From positions 62,001 to 126,000 of the forward strand of contig NZ_MRCS01000006.1 in assembly GCF_002303925.1 (NCBI RefSeq): DNA of 64,000 nt, given 5' to 3'. This stretch comes from Pseudomonas sp. ACN8 (GTDB lineage: Bacteria; Pseudomonadota; Gammaproteobacteria; Pseudomonadales; Pseudomonadaceae). The notes under the pieces are model-generated. The model was given only the letters and a program-made list of their open reading frames with translations, was not told the origin of the DNA and made no database searches. A program made the position numbers and the translations under genes. Shown in pieces: positions 9,319-17,311 of the stretch (positions are counted from its first letter, which is position 1; each line of letters opens with the position of its first letter).

Positions 9319-9963
9319 ATGAAAGCCGAACCGTCCCCCATCGTTTCAGGGCTTCAGACCGAAGAGCAGGCCGCCAGCCATGACCGCTGGTTCCGCGCCA
9401 AGGTGCAAGCTTCGATAGACGACCCACGCCCGAATGTCCCGCACGATCGGGTGATGGCTGACATGCGAGCCCTCATCGCACGAAGGTCTGAAAAAACCAA
9501 GGACGATTCAATGATGGATCTTAAAAAGAACCTCATCGGTTGCCTGATATTCCCCATCGCTCCTGTCGCAGTCATTTATCTGACCTTCGCCCTGTGCAGC
9601 GACATCTGGGCAGAAAACTTCTACACACCCGGTGAGGACGGCGGAGAAGTCGAGCCCATGCTGGCTCTCCTTATCATTCCGCTTCTGCTGGTGATCGTTG
9701 CATCGTTGCTGGCGGGGCTGACCGGGTTGAGCCGATGGATTACGCGGCGCTTCGAACCCGGTGCCTGGTGGCGATGGCTGCTGGCGATTCCACGTTTGGT
9801 CCTGGCAGCCGTCGCATTGTTTCTGTTTTTGCTTTCAAGCGGTTTCCTGATGGGCGATACGCTCGGTCCATTCAGGCATTGGCAGGTGGCTTGTGCATGG
9901 GCAGCCTGTGCAGCCACCGTGAGCGCATTCCTGGTTCAGCAATTTTCACGCCTGAAGGAATAG
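9319..9963 (+). CDS. Antitoxin-like (stability determinant) N-terminus fused in frame to a four-helix membrane protein
   Basis: The frame encodes 214 residues from ATG 9319 (TTGGAGG just upstream). Residues 1 to about 60 (MKAEPSPIVSGLQTEEQAAS, then DRWFRAKVQASIDDPRP and PHDRVMADMRALIARR) look like the stability-determinant antitoxins normally followed by a RelE/ParE-type toxin. No toxin follows. From about residue 65 the protein becomes a membrane protein with four hydrophobic segments, starting near LIGCLIFPIAP, MLALLIIPLLL, WLLAIPRLVLA and VACAWAACAA. An internal ATG at 9511 has an excellent AAGGA site 7 nt upstream, so the membrane part may be translated separately and the antitoxin part may be a relic. 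The function of the membrane part is unknown. Confidence 0.65.
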   Translation: MKAEPSPIVSGLQTEEQAASHDRWFRAKVQASIDDPRPNVPHDRVMADMRALIARRSEKTKDDSMMDLKKNLIGCLIFPIAPVAVIYLTFALCSDIWAENFYTPGEDGGEVEPMLALLIIPLLLVIVASLLAGLTGLSRWITRRFEPGAWWRWLLAIPRLVLAAVALFLFLLSSGFLMGDTLGPFRHWQVACAWAACAATVSAFLVQQFSRLKE

Positions 9964-10069
9964 TCCTTAAGCCACGGACAGGGGGCTGCCGAGCTATCTT
10001 CCGCATCCCGTATCGGCTATGTAATATCGACATCGGCCCGATGCTGCCCGTATTAAGGATGAACACGCT

Positions 10070-10585
10070 ATGACCCCGCAGGACACTCCACTTCAAGACA
10101 TCGCCGCGCCCGAAGGCGTTTGTTATGGCTGCGGCAGCCAGAACCCGCACGGGCTGCACATCAAGAGCTTCTGGCATGAAGACGGGGTGCATGTCATGGC
10201 CGAGCATTTGCCGGAAGACAAGTACTGCGGCTGGCCGGGTCTGGTTTACGGCGGTTTGATCGCGATGCTGGTCGATTGCCACTCCAACTGGGCGGCGATG
10301 GCTTATCACTACCGGGCAGAGCAACGCGAGGTGGGCAGCTTGCCCCACATCACCTGCGTCACCGGTAACCTGGGCATCAAGTACATCAAGCCCACCCCGA
10401 TGGGTGTCCCCCTGACACTGCGTGCAAGAGTCGAGGGCGAGGTCGGGCGCAAAAGCCGGGTCATCTGCGAGATCTTCGCCGGGGATGTCCTGACCGCTGT
10501 CGGGGACTCCACGTTTGTCCGCGTCGATACCGAGCAACTCAGGGCCGCTGCACAAGCAGAAAACGGAACCGGCTCACTACTGTAG
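10070..10585 (+). CDS. PaaI-type hotdog thioesterase
   Basis: A 171-residue protein with the hotdog thioesterase pattern of the PaaI/YigI group: an N-terminal CYGCGSQNPHGLHI stretch, WPGLVYGGLIAMLVDCHSNWAA on the central helix, then GNLGIKYIKPTPMG and VICEIFAGDVL strands. Such enzymes hydrolyse acyl-CoA thioesters in the cytoplasm; the substrate cannot be read from sequence. It is a single gene, convergent with fpvA and separated from it by a REP doublet. Confidence 0.85.
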   Translation: MTPQDTPLQDIAAPEGVCYGCGSQNPHGLHIKSFWHEDGVHVMAEHLPEDKYCGWPGLVYGGLIAMLVDCHSNWAAMAYHYRAEQREVGSLPHITCVTGNLGIKYIKPTPMGVPLTLRARVEGEVGRKSRVICEIFAGDVLTAVGDSTFVRVDTEQLRAAAQAENGTGSLL

Positions 10586-10681
10586 GAGCGAGCTCGCTCG
10601 CGATGGACTCAAGAGCGCTGCGTTTAACCAGTAAACACGCGTTATCGTTAACGACCATCGCGAGCATGCTCGCTCCTACAA
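10581..10681. repeat. REP doublet (REPIN-like)
   Basis: Inverted copies of the GTAGGAGCGAG element between the convergent thioesterase and fpvA genes. The first copy is slightly shortened (GAGCTCGCTCGCGA). Confidence 0.85.
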
Positions 10682-10698
10682 GTGGAGTCAGCCGGCCA

Positions 10699-13116
10699 TC
10701 AGTACTGCGCGCGCAGGCTCAGGGTCAGGGTGCGCGGGTCGCCGTAGAAGTTGGTGCCCCAGGAGGCATCGACGCGGTCGTAGTACTTGCGGTCGAACAG
10801 GTTGTTGGCGGTCAGTGTCGACGACAGGTGTTCGTTGAACTTGTAGCCCACCTGCGCCGAGGTCACGGCATAGCCGCCTTGTTTGAACTTCACATCACGC
10901 TGGTAGTAGGTGTCGCTGACTACACGCACGCCACCGCCGACGCTAAAGTCCTTCAGCGCACCGTCGGTGAACTCGTACTTGGTCCACAGGTTGTAGTTGT
11001 GCTTGGGCGTGATGGTGCTGAAGGTCTTGCCTTTGTTGGCCTGATCGCCGTCCAGGAACTTGGTGGAGGTGAAGGCGTAACCGGTGACGATGCTCCAGTT
11101 GTCGGTCAGGTTGCCGCTCAGCTCGGTTTCCCAACCCTGGCTGCGGGCCTTGCCTTCGGTCATGTAGGCACCGGAGGTGTTGTCGTACTCGGCGCGGTTT
11201 TCATCGTAGATGCGGAAGGCCGCAACGCTGGCGTTCAGGCGTCCGTCGTAGAATTCGCGCTTGAGGCCGATCTCGTACTGCTTGCCTTCGCGCGGGCCGA
11301 CCGGCTGGCCGTCTGTGCCGATTTCACTCTGCGGTTTGAACACGCCGGTGTAGCTGAAGTAGGTCGACAGTTCAGGGGTGATCTTGCCGATGATGGCGCC
11401 GTACGGCACGACCTTGCGGTTGATGCTGGTGTGGGCTTCGCCGAAGTTGTTGAAGAAGGCGTTGGCGTTCTTCGCGTCGCTTTCGTACCAGGTGACACGG
11501 CTGCCGCCGATGACATCGAGCCAGTCGGTGACGTTGAACTTGGCGCGGGTGTAGACGCCGTACTGATCGGACTTGGACCAGTTGCCGTTGACGTGCGCAT
11601 AGTCGTTGCGGGGAATGTCGATGCTGCCCGGATCGAACACGTTGATCGGGAAGTACTCGCCGCCGCCGTAGGTGAAGTCCTTGTCCAGATGCTGGTACTC
11701 GGCGCCCACGGTGAACTCGTGCCGACGATCGGCGAATTCGAACGGCGTGGTGACGAAGCTGTCGACGCCGACGGTCTTGATGTGGGTGTAGTAGTCGTAG
11801 GCCACGGCCCAGCTGTCACCGGTGGCCGGGTCGACCGCGCCGTCGGCCCAGGTGAAGTTACGCTCCGGGGTTTCGGCGTCGCGGTAGGTCAGGGTGGTCT
11901 TGAACTGACCGCCGTTGTCCAGTTCGTGGTCGAGTTCGGCGAAGGATTCCCAGACTTTTTCGTTGAGGGTGTTCCACTTGGCGTCGACGAAGGTCGAGCG
12001 CGGTACGTCGAGCAATGAGCCGTCGGCGTAGGCCGGCAGGCCGAAGGCCGGGGTGGAGTTGTTCTTCTGGTAGGCGCCGCCTACCGACAGGGTGGTGGCC
12101 GGGTCGAGGTCGAATTCCAGGCGACCGTAGACCATCGGGCGTTCGTTCTGCGCGTAGTCGACGAAGGACTGGTTGTTCTCGTAGGCGGTGATGAAACGAC
12201 CGCGCACGGTGCCCTGTTCGTTCAGCGGGCCGGTGACGTCCACCGAAGAACGGTAGCGATCGTAAGAGCCGGCGGCCAGTTCGCCACCGAGGGCGAATTT
12301 GCTCAGGGCGCGCTTGCGCACCACGTTGATCGTACCGCCGGGTTCACCCGCGCCCTGGTACAGGCCCGACGGGCCGCGCAGTACTTCGATGCGGTCGTAC
12401 ATCGCCAGGTCGAAACTGGTGGCCATGTCGCCCTGGCCGGTGGGCTGCGAGACGCCGTCGACCTGCACCTGATCGACGAGGAAGCCACGCATGTAGACGT
12501 CGTTGAGGCTGGAACCGGAGTTGTAGGTTTTGATGGTCACGCCGGTGACCTGGCGCATGGCGTCCTGCAGGCTGTTGAGGTTCTGGTCGTCCATGCGCTG
12601 GCGCGTGACGACGGACACCGACTGCGGGATGTCCTTGAGCTTGATGTTGCCTTTGCCGATGGTCACTTCATCGCTGGTGTAGGAGTGCGTGCCTTCGGTG
12701 GTCGGCCCCAGCGCCACGCCGGTGATGGACGTCGCACCCAGTTGCAGTGCACTGGAGTCACCGGCCGATGGCACCAGCGACACGGTGTTGCCATTCAACT
12801 GAAAATTGATGCCGCTCCCCAGCAGCAAGGTTTTCAGTGCCTGTTCCGGTTCCATGTTGCCGGACACCGCCGTGGACTTGATGCCGTTGACCATGTCCTG
12901 GCTGTAGAGAATCTGCAGGTTGGTCTGCTGGCCCAGTTGGCGCAATGCGCTGGCCAGCGACTGAGCCGGCACATTGACGTTCACCGGGGCTGCCTCGACC
13001 TGGGACGTACCCAGCAGCAACAGGGTCAGCAGCGCGCCCGGCACGACCGTTCGGAATTTCCTTTGCCGTTCGATGGCTAGCGCCAAGGGTGCGCGGGACA
13101 GAGTAAGGCTTTGCAT
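10699..13116 (-). CDS. fpvA: TonB-dependent ferripyoverdine receptor
   Basis: An 805-residue outer-membrane receptor. An N-terminal signal peptide (hydrophobic core ALLTLLLLGTS, cut near QVEA/APVN) leads into a secretin/TonB signalling (STN) domain (about residues 47-115), which marks receptors that signal through an anti-sigma/ECF sigma pair. A plug domain follows (about 155-265), then a 22-strand-type barrel ending in the usual C-terminal aromatic residue (LSLRAQY). Position next to pvdE, STN domain and length match FpvA (about 815 residues in P. aeruginosa). The upstream region carries a Fur box but no TAAAT-N16-CGT box. Confidence 0.93.
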   Translation of the reverse strand: MQSLTLSRAPLALAIERQRKFRTVVPGALLTLLLLGTSQVEAAPVNVNVPAQSLASALRQLGQQTNLQILYSQDMVNGIKSTAVSGNMEPEQALKTLLLGSGINFQLNGNTVSLVPSAGDSSALQLGATSITGVALGPTTEGTHSYTSDEVTIGKGNIKLKDIPQSVSVVTRQRMDDQNLNSLQDAMRQVTGVTIKTYNSGSSLNDVYMRGFLVDQVQVDGVSQPTGQGDMATSFDLAMYDRIEVLRGPSGLYQGAGEPGGTINVVRKRALSKFALGGELAAGSYDRYRSSVDVTGPLNEQGTVRGRFITAYENNQSFVDYAQNERPMVYGRLEFDLDPATTLSVGGAYQKNNSTPAFGLPAYADGSLLDVPRSTFVDAKWNTLNEKVWESFAELDHELDNGGQFKTTLTYRDAETPERNFTWADGAVDPATGDSWAVAYDYYTHIKTVGVDSFVTTPFEFADRRHEFTVGAEYQHLDKDFTYGGGEYFPINVFDPGSIDIPRNDYAHVNGNWSKSDQYGVYTRAKFNVTDWLDVIGGSRVTWYESDAKNANAFFNNFGEAHTSINRKVVPYGAIIGKITPELSTYFSYTGVFKPQSEIGTDGQPVGPREGKQYEIGLKREFYDGRLNASVAAFRIYDENRAEYDNTSGAYMTEGKARSQGWETELSGNLTDNWSIVTGYAFTSTKFLDGDQANKGKTFSTITPKHNYNLWTKYEFTDGALKDFSVGGGVRVVSDTYYQRDVKFKQGGYAVTSAQVGYKFNEHLSSTLTANNLFDRKYYDRVDASWGTNFYGDPRTLTLSLRAQY

Positions 13117-13154
13117 TGCTCGAATCGCTCCAGAATGGTGTGTGCAGTTTTTTA

Positions 13155-13173
13155 GTTAATGATAATTATTATT
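13155..13173 (-). promoter_or_regulatory. Fur box upstream of fpvA
   Basis: By my count the sequence matches 16 of 19 positions of GATAATGATAATCATTATC. It lies about 40 nt upstream of the fpvA start codon. It implies direct iron repression of fpvA, where PvdS control would be expected. Confidence 0.8.
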
Positions 13174-13242
13174 AGACGGACCACTTTGGCTAAACCGGAA
13201 AACAAACTTCAAAAAACAATGATTTGCGTGCGGCAATGGCAC

Positions 13243-14892
13243 TCAAACGGTTGTGCGCTCGGTGACGACCCGGCCCGATTCCATGCGCACCAGTTGATCG
13301 GCCATGTCGAAATAGCGGTCGTCGTGGGAGATCACGATGATGGTCTTGCCCAGGCGTTTGAGGTCCGGCAGCAGCTCGGTGTAGAAGATGCGGCGGAAGG
13401 TCGGGTCCTGGTCGGCGGCCCATTCGTCGAACACCAGCACCGGGCGCTCTTCCAGCCAGGCATTGACCAGCGCCAGGCGCTTGCGCTGGCCGGTGGACAG
13501 GTCGGTGGTGGTGAAGCTGCCGTCCCTGACGCTGACCTTGTGCGCGATCTCCAGCCGCTGCAGGTATTGGTTGGCATCTTCGGGAATGTGCTGGTCGCCC
13601 TGGACCACGTCATCGAACAGGTAGTAGTCGGCAAAAATCGTGGTGAACAATTGGCGGTAGTCGTCGCGATTGTGCGCATCGATGCCTTGGCCGTTGAGCA
13701 GGATCGATCCCTGTTGCGGCGCGTAGAGACCCAGCAGCAACTTGATCAGGGTGGTCTTGCCGCAGCCGTTTTCGCCGACGATGAAAACGATGTCGCCTTG
13801 TTCGATGGTCAGGTTCACCGGGCCCAGGCGAAACGCGTCGCTGCCGGGGGCGGCGGGGAAGGCGTAGCTGACGTTGTCCAGTTGCAAGCGGTTGACCACC
13901 GTCGGCGAGGTGCCTTTGTCGTTGAGCAGCAGGTGCGGCTCGGGGGAGGAAAACTGGCTGGACAGTTCGGCGATGCGGCGAAAGGCAATGCGCGCCCGGC
14001 TGACGATCGGCAAGGTGCTGACCAGGTGCTCGATCGGGCCTTTCATGTACAGCAGCACCAGCACGAAACCGCTCATCACCGCTTGGTCGGCACTGGGCCA
14101 GAACGATTGCAGGGCCAGCGCCAGGCCGATCACCACGAAGAACAGCATCGAGCCCAGGGTCTTGGCGATCACGAAGGTGTTGATCGAACGCACCTGTGTG
14201 TTACAGATGAAATCGGCGGTGCCCTGGATGCCCTTGACGAACATGCGCTGGCGGCGCGGGCGGTGGATGCGCAACTCCTTGGCGCCGCCGGCAATGGCGT
14301 TGTAGTGCTTTTGCAGATCGTCCTCGGCATCGCGGGCGGCCATGAAACCCTGGATGCCCTTGCCCTGGGCGTAGAACTGGATGCCGGTGCCGATGGCAAT
14401 CGCCAGCACCATCATCAGGAACATCGGCCACGACAACATCGCCAGGTAGCCCATGCAGCCGAGGGTCACGGTCAGGGAAATCGCCAGCGGTGCGAAGGCG
14501 AAGGCGAAGTCGCTGATGGTGTCGACATCGTGGGTCAGCACCGGGATCAGCCGGTGGCTGCGGTAGCGCTCGATCTGCTCGATGGGCGCTGAAAGCACCT
14601 TTTCCCCAAGGGTTTTGCGCAGCCTGGCAATGATGTGCTGGCCGACGTAGTTGGTGCCGATGTCCGAGCAGATCGAACTGCCCAGGGCCAGCAGGCACAG
14701 GCCGCCGAACAGCGCGACCACGCCTTGGGTCAGGCCATTCGGCGAGTGCAGCGCGTTGTTGATGGTGGCCAACAGCGCCGTCACGCTCAGGCCACCCACC
14801 ATGCCCAAAAGGATCGACAGACTGACGACGAGCCGGAACGGTTTGAGGAGGCTGAACAATTCATGAATTGCACCGCGCGTTGGCTGGGTCAT
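13243..14892 (-). CDS. pvdE: Pyoverdine precursor ABC exporter, fused permease-ATPase
   Basis: A 549-residue half-transporter of the cyclic-peptide exporter family (PvdE/SyrD). Residues 1 to about 320 hold about six membrane helices. The ATPase domain has Walker A GENGCGKTT (about residues 369-377), signature LSTGQRKRLAL and Walker B VLVFDEWAADQD. PvdE moves the acylated ferribactin precursor from cytoplasm to periplasm, where maturation occurs. An exact iron-starvation box lies 43 nt upstream of the start. In P. aeruginosa pvdF follows pvdE; here the next gene in that direction is fpvA and the upstream neighbour is pvdO. Confidence 0.93.
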   Translation of the reverse strand: MTQPTRGAIHELFSLLKPFRLVVSLSILLGMVGGLSVTALLATINNALHSPNGLTQGVVALFGGLCLLALGSSICSDIGTNYVGQHIIARLRKTLGEKVLSAPIEQIERYRSHRLIPVLTHDVDTISDFAFAFAPLAISLTVTLGCMGYLAMLSWPMFLMMVLAIAIGTGIQFYAQGKGIQGFMAARDAEDDLQKHYNAIAGGAKELRIHRPRRQRMFVKGIQGTADFICNTQVRSINTFVIAKTLGSMLFFVVIGLALALQSFWPSADQAVMSGFVLVLLYMKGPIEHLVSTLPIVSRARIAFRRIAELSSQFSSPEPHLLLNDKGTSPTVVNRLQLDNVSYAFPAAPGSDAFRLGPVNLTIEQGDIVFIVGENGCGKTTLIKLLLGLYAPQQGSILLNGQGIDAHNRDDYRQLFTTIFADYYLFDDVVQGDQHIPEDANQYLQRLEIAHKVSVRDGSFTTTDLSTGQRKRLALVNAWLEERPVLVFDEWAADQDPTFRRIFYTELLPDLKRLGKTIIVISHDDRYFDMADQLVRMESGRVVTERTTV

Positions 14893-14934
14893 GGGCAGAG
14901 GGTTCCTTGGGTCTTGAGGCAGATACCCAGTAGA

Positions 14935-14958
14935 ACGTCTGGTGGAGGGCTTAATTTA
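14935..14958 (-). promoter_or_regulatory. Iron-starvation (PvdS) promoter of pvdE
   Basis: An exact TAAAT-N16-CGT on the minus strand: ATTTA at 14954-14958 and ACG at 14935-14937 on the plus strand. This is the established recognition element of the sigma factor PvdS. Confidence 0.88.
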
Positions 14959-15011
14959 AAGGGTGGGAGACGGGTGGCGGGGGCTCGGTCCGCTGACAGG
15001 GTACAAATCAG

Positions 15012-15101
15012 TGTGGGAGCGAGCCTGCTCGCGAAGGCGGACTATCAGTCAACTTCTACTGCGACAGGCAGACCGCTTTCGCGAGCAGGCTCGCTCCCAC
15101 A
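15012..15101. repeat. REP doublet (REPIN-like)
   Basis: Inverted GTGGGAGCGAGCCTGCTCGCGA copies between pvdE and pvdO, just beyond the pvdO stop codon. Confidence 0.88.
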
Positions 15102-15112
15102 GGATGGGGAAG

Positions 15113-15985
15113 CTAGAGAGTGCGCACGACGCGAAATCCGATCCAGTCGCCACGGGTTTGCGGGTCGATGTCATTGCGGTTGCCCGAGCGGGAAAACACT
15201 GGCGCTTCGCCCCAGTCGTTGCCACGGATGCGCAGGGTGTCGCAGTTCGGTTCGGTCCAGGCGCTGCCATCGGTGGGCGCGCCGACGTAGTCCGGGTGGT
15301 AGCAGTCGGCGATCCACTCGTAGACGTTGCCATGCATGTCGTACATGCCGAAGGCATTCGCCGGAAAGCTGCCCACCGGTGAGGAGTAACTGTAGCCATC
15401 GGTGGGGCCGTAGGTGTTGGCATGGGTGGCGATGCTGTACTCGGTGCCGGGGTCGAACGGGAAGGGGAACGCTCCCGTTGACCCGGCGCGGGCTGCGTAC
15501 TCGCGCTGGGCCTCGCTGACGATGTGGTAATGCTGGCCGGTTTTCATCGACAGCCAGGCGACGTAGGCGCTGACTTCGGCGAAGTTCATGCACACCGCCG
15601 GCTGGCGCGGGTCCTGGGGGTAACTCGGTTTGCCATTGGTGCATGCCCGGCCGGGGCGGGTGTCGCCATCGGGCAGGGTGACTCCGGTTTCCTTCATGTA
15701 TTGGGCCCATTCGCCAGCGGTGATCTGGTAGCGGCTCATGGCGAAGGGTTTGTCGAACGTCACCTCATGCATCGGGCCTTCATCTGGCTCGCGGCCGACC
15801 TCGTCGTCCGGGGTGCCCATGGTGAAGGTGCCGGCGGGCAGCACCACCATTTCCGGGCAGTTACGGCAATCCTTGAAGACCTTGCCGGGCAACGGCGCGG
15901 TGTAGGCCTGGGCGAGGCCGGGCAAGGCGCTGCCGAGCACGGCCAGCAGCGTCAGGGCGCCGAGTTTTTTCAGGGTGCTTTTCAT
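15113..15985 (-). CDS. pvdO: Periplasmic FGE/sulfatase-modifying-factor-like pyoverdine maturation enzyme
   Basis: A 290-residue protein with a Sec signal peptide (LTLLAVLGSALPGLAQA) and an FGE-sulfatase domain: CPEMVVLPAGTFTMGTPDDE near the N-terminus, then PVGSFPANAFGMYDMHGNVYEW, and a C-terminal RGNDW and GFRVVR. PvdO acts in the periplasm in the last oxidation forming the pyoverdine chromophore (dihydropyoverdine to pyoverdine). It is the last gene of a pvdM-pvdN-pvdO run with very short gaps (16 nt to pvdN), presumably one transcript from the iron-starvation box at 18724. Confidence 0.92.
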   Translation of the reverse strand: MKSTLKKLGALTLLAVLGSALPGLAQAYTAPLPGKVFKDCRNCPEMVVLPAGTFTMGTPDDEVGREPDEGPMHEVTFDKPFAMSRYQITAGEWAQYMKETGVTLPDGDTRPGRACTNGKPSYPQDPRQPAVCMNFAEVSAYVAWLSMKTGQHYHIVSEAQREYAARAGSTGAFPFPFDPGTEYSIATHANTYGPTDGYSYSSPVGSFPANAFGMYDMHGNVYEWIADCYHPDYVGAPTDGSAWTEPNCDTLRIRGNDWGEAPVFSRSGNRNDIDPQTRGDWIGFRVVRTL

Positions 15986-16001
15986 AATGGCTCTCGCTCA
16001 G

Positions 16002-17282
16002 TCAGACCTGGTTGGCCAGCAGTTCCATCAGGCGGTCGATGTGCGCTTGGGTATTGAGCAGCCCCGGCGACACACGAATGATCGGCCCGACATCCCGGTC
16101 CACGGCATCGCACACCACGCGCTGATCCATCAGGTAATTGGCGACCTCCTCGCAGTCCCGGTTCTTGATGCGGAAGAAGGTGAAGCCGGCGGAATATTCC
16201 GGCGACAGCGGCGTGACCAGCTCCACCGACGGGTGTGCCTGCAAGCGTTTTTTCAGGTAGCTGTTGATGGCGTGAATGCGCATCGCCACCTCGGCCTTGC
16301 CCAGCTCCAGGTGCAATTTGAAAGCTTCGGTCAGTGCCCAGCGGTGTTCGAACGAGTGGTAGCCGCCGTAGGTCATCACCGTGGAAAATCGGGTGGCTTC
16401 GGAGAAGGTCGGGATGGTCGGGGTCACGTCCTTGAGCTCGTCGGAGCGGGCGCAAATGATCCCGGTACCCCGTGGGCCGAACATCCATTTGTGGGTGCCG
16501 GCAATGAAGAAATCGCAGTGCATGTCCGGGAAGTCGACGTTCTCCACGCCGAAGCCGTGTACGCCATCGATCACGTAGAGGATGCGGTCCTTGTCGGCGC
16601 GGCCACGGTTTTTCTCTTCCACCAGTTTGCCGATCTCTCCGATGGGCAGCTTCACGCCGCTGCCGGAATGCACCCAGGTCATGCCCAGCACGCGGGTTTC
16701 GGGGCGGATGTTGCGTTCAATCGCGGCCAGCACTTCGGCGGTCGAAACCTTGTACGGGTCTTCGAACAATTTGATCTTGCGAACCTGGGTGCCGTCCTTC
16801 TGGGTGCGGTATTCGAACACGCTGTTGGCGGCGTAGTGCTCGTGTTCGCTGGTGAGGATCTCCTGATCCGGGCGCACGTGGATGCCGGCGTAGATCATCG
16901 CCAGGCCTTCGGTAGTGCTGCCGGTCAGGGCGATCTGCGACGGCTTGGCTTTCAGATAGCGACCGGCCCACACGCGCACCTCTTCTTCGCGGCGTTCGGT
17001 TTCGCCGCGATGCCAGTCCATGGCCAGGCCCGGGTTGCGATCCAGATTGGCGCGGTGCATCTCGATGGCTTCACGCACAGGCAGCGGGTGCGAGGTCACC
17101 AGGAAGTTGGCGAAGTGCAGGTAGTTCGGGTCTTGGGTGAAGAGTTGGCGCAACTGGTCCCATTTGTCCTTGGGCAGTGGCGCGGGGCTGGCGGCCCGTG
17201 CTGGCAGACTCACGGCGGAGACCAGGGGGATGCCGGCCGCGAGGATGCCGGCCTGCTTGAGGAATGAACGACGGTTGGTCAT
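16002..17282 (-). CDS. pvdN: Periplasmic PLP-dependent pyoverdine side-chain enzyme
   Basis: A 426-residue protein of the class V aminotransferase/cysteine desulfurase fold. A twin-arginine signal (NRRSFLKQAG) is near the N-terminus and the PLP lysine sits in FIAGTHKWMFGPRGTG. PvdN is exported by Tat and converts the chromophore-bound glutamate to succinamide forms. I chose ATG 17282 because it puts the twin-arginine motif at residues 3-4 and gives the usual family length; a TTG at 17303 would add seven residues. It is followed after 16 nt by pvdO and preceded by pvdM. Confidence 0.92.
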   Translation of the reverse strand: MTNRRSFLKQAGILAAGIPLVSAVSLPARAASPAPLPKDKWDQLRQLFTQDPNYLHFANFLVTSHPLPVREAIEMHRANLDRNPGLAMDWHRGETERREEEVRVWAGRYLKAKPSQIALTGSTTEGLAMIYAGIHVRPDQEILTSEHEHYAANSVFEYRTQKDGTQVRKIKLFEDPYKVSTAEVLAAIERNIRPETRVLGMTWVHSGSGVKLPIGEIGKLVEEKNRGRADKDRILYVIDGVHGFGVENVDFPDMHCDFFIAGTHKWMFGPRGTGIICARSDELKDVTPTIPTFSEATRFSTVMTYGGYHSFEHRWALTEAFKLHLELGKAEVAMRIHAINSYLKKRLQAHPSVELVTPLSPEYSAGFTFFRIKNRDCEEVANYLMDQRVVCDAVDRDVGPIIRVSPGLLNTQAHIDRLMELLANQV

Positions 17283-17311
17283 GGATTCGGTTCGCTTTGG
17301 CAAAGGAGAAA

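Noticed and set aside
10603-12018. Long plus-strand open frame opposite fpvA
   Set aside because: It is a mirror of the receptor gene's codon structure in GC-rich DNA. It shows no domain, while the minus-strand reading is a complete TonB receptor.
17283-17303. Upstream TTG start for pvdN
   Set aside because: It would move the twin-arginine motif inward and has no clear ribosome-binding site. ATG 17282 gives the usual length.
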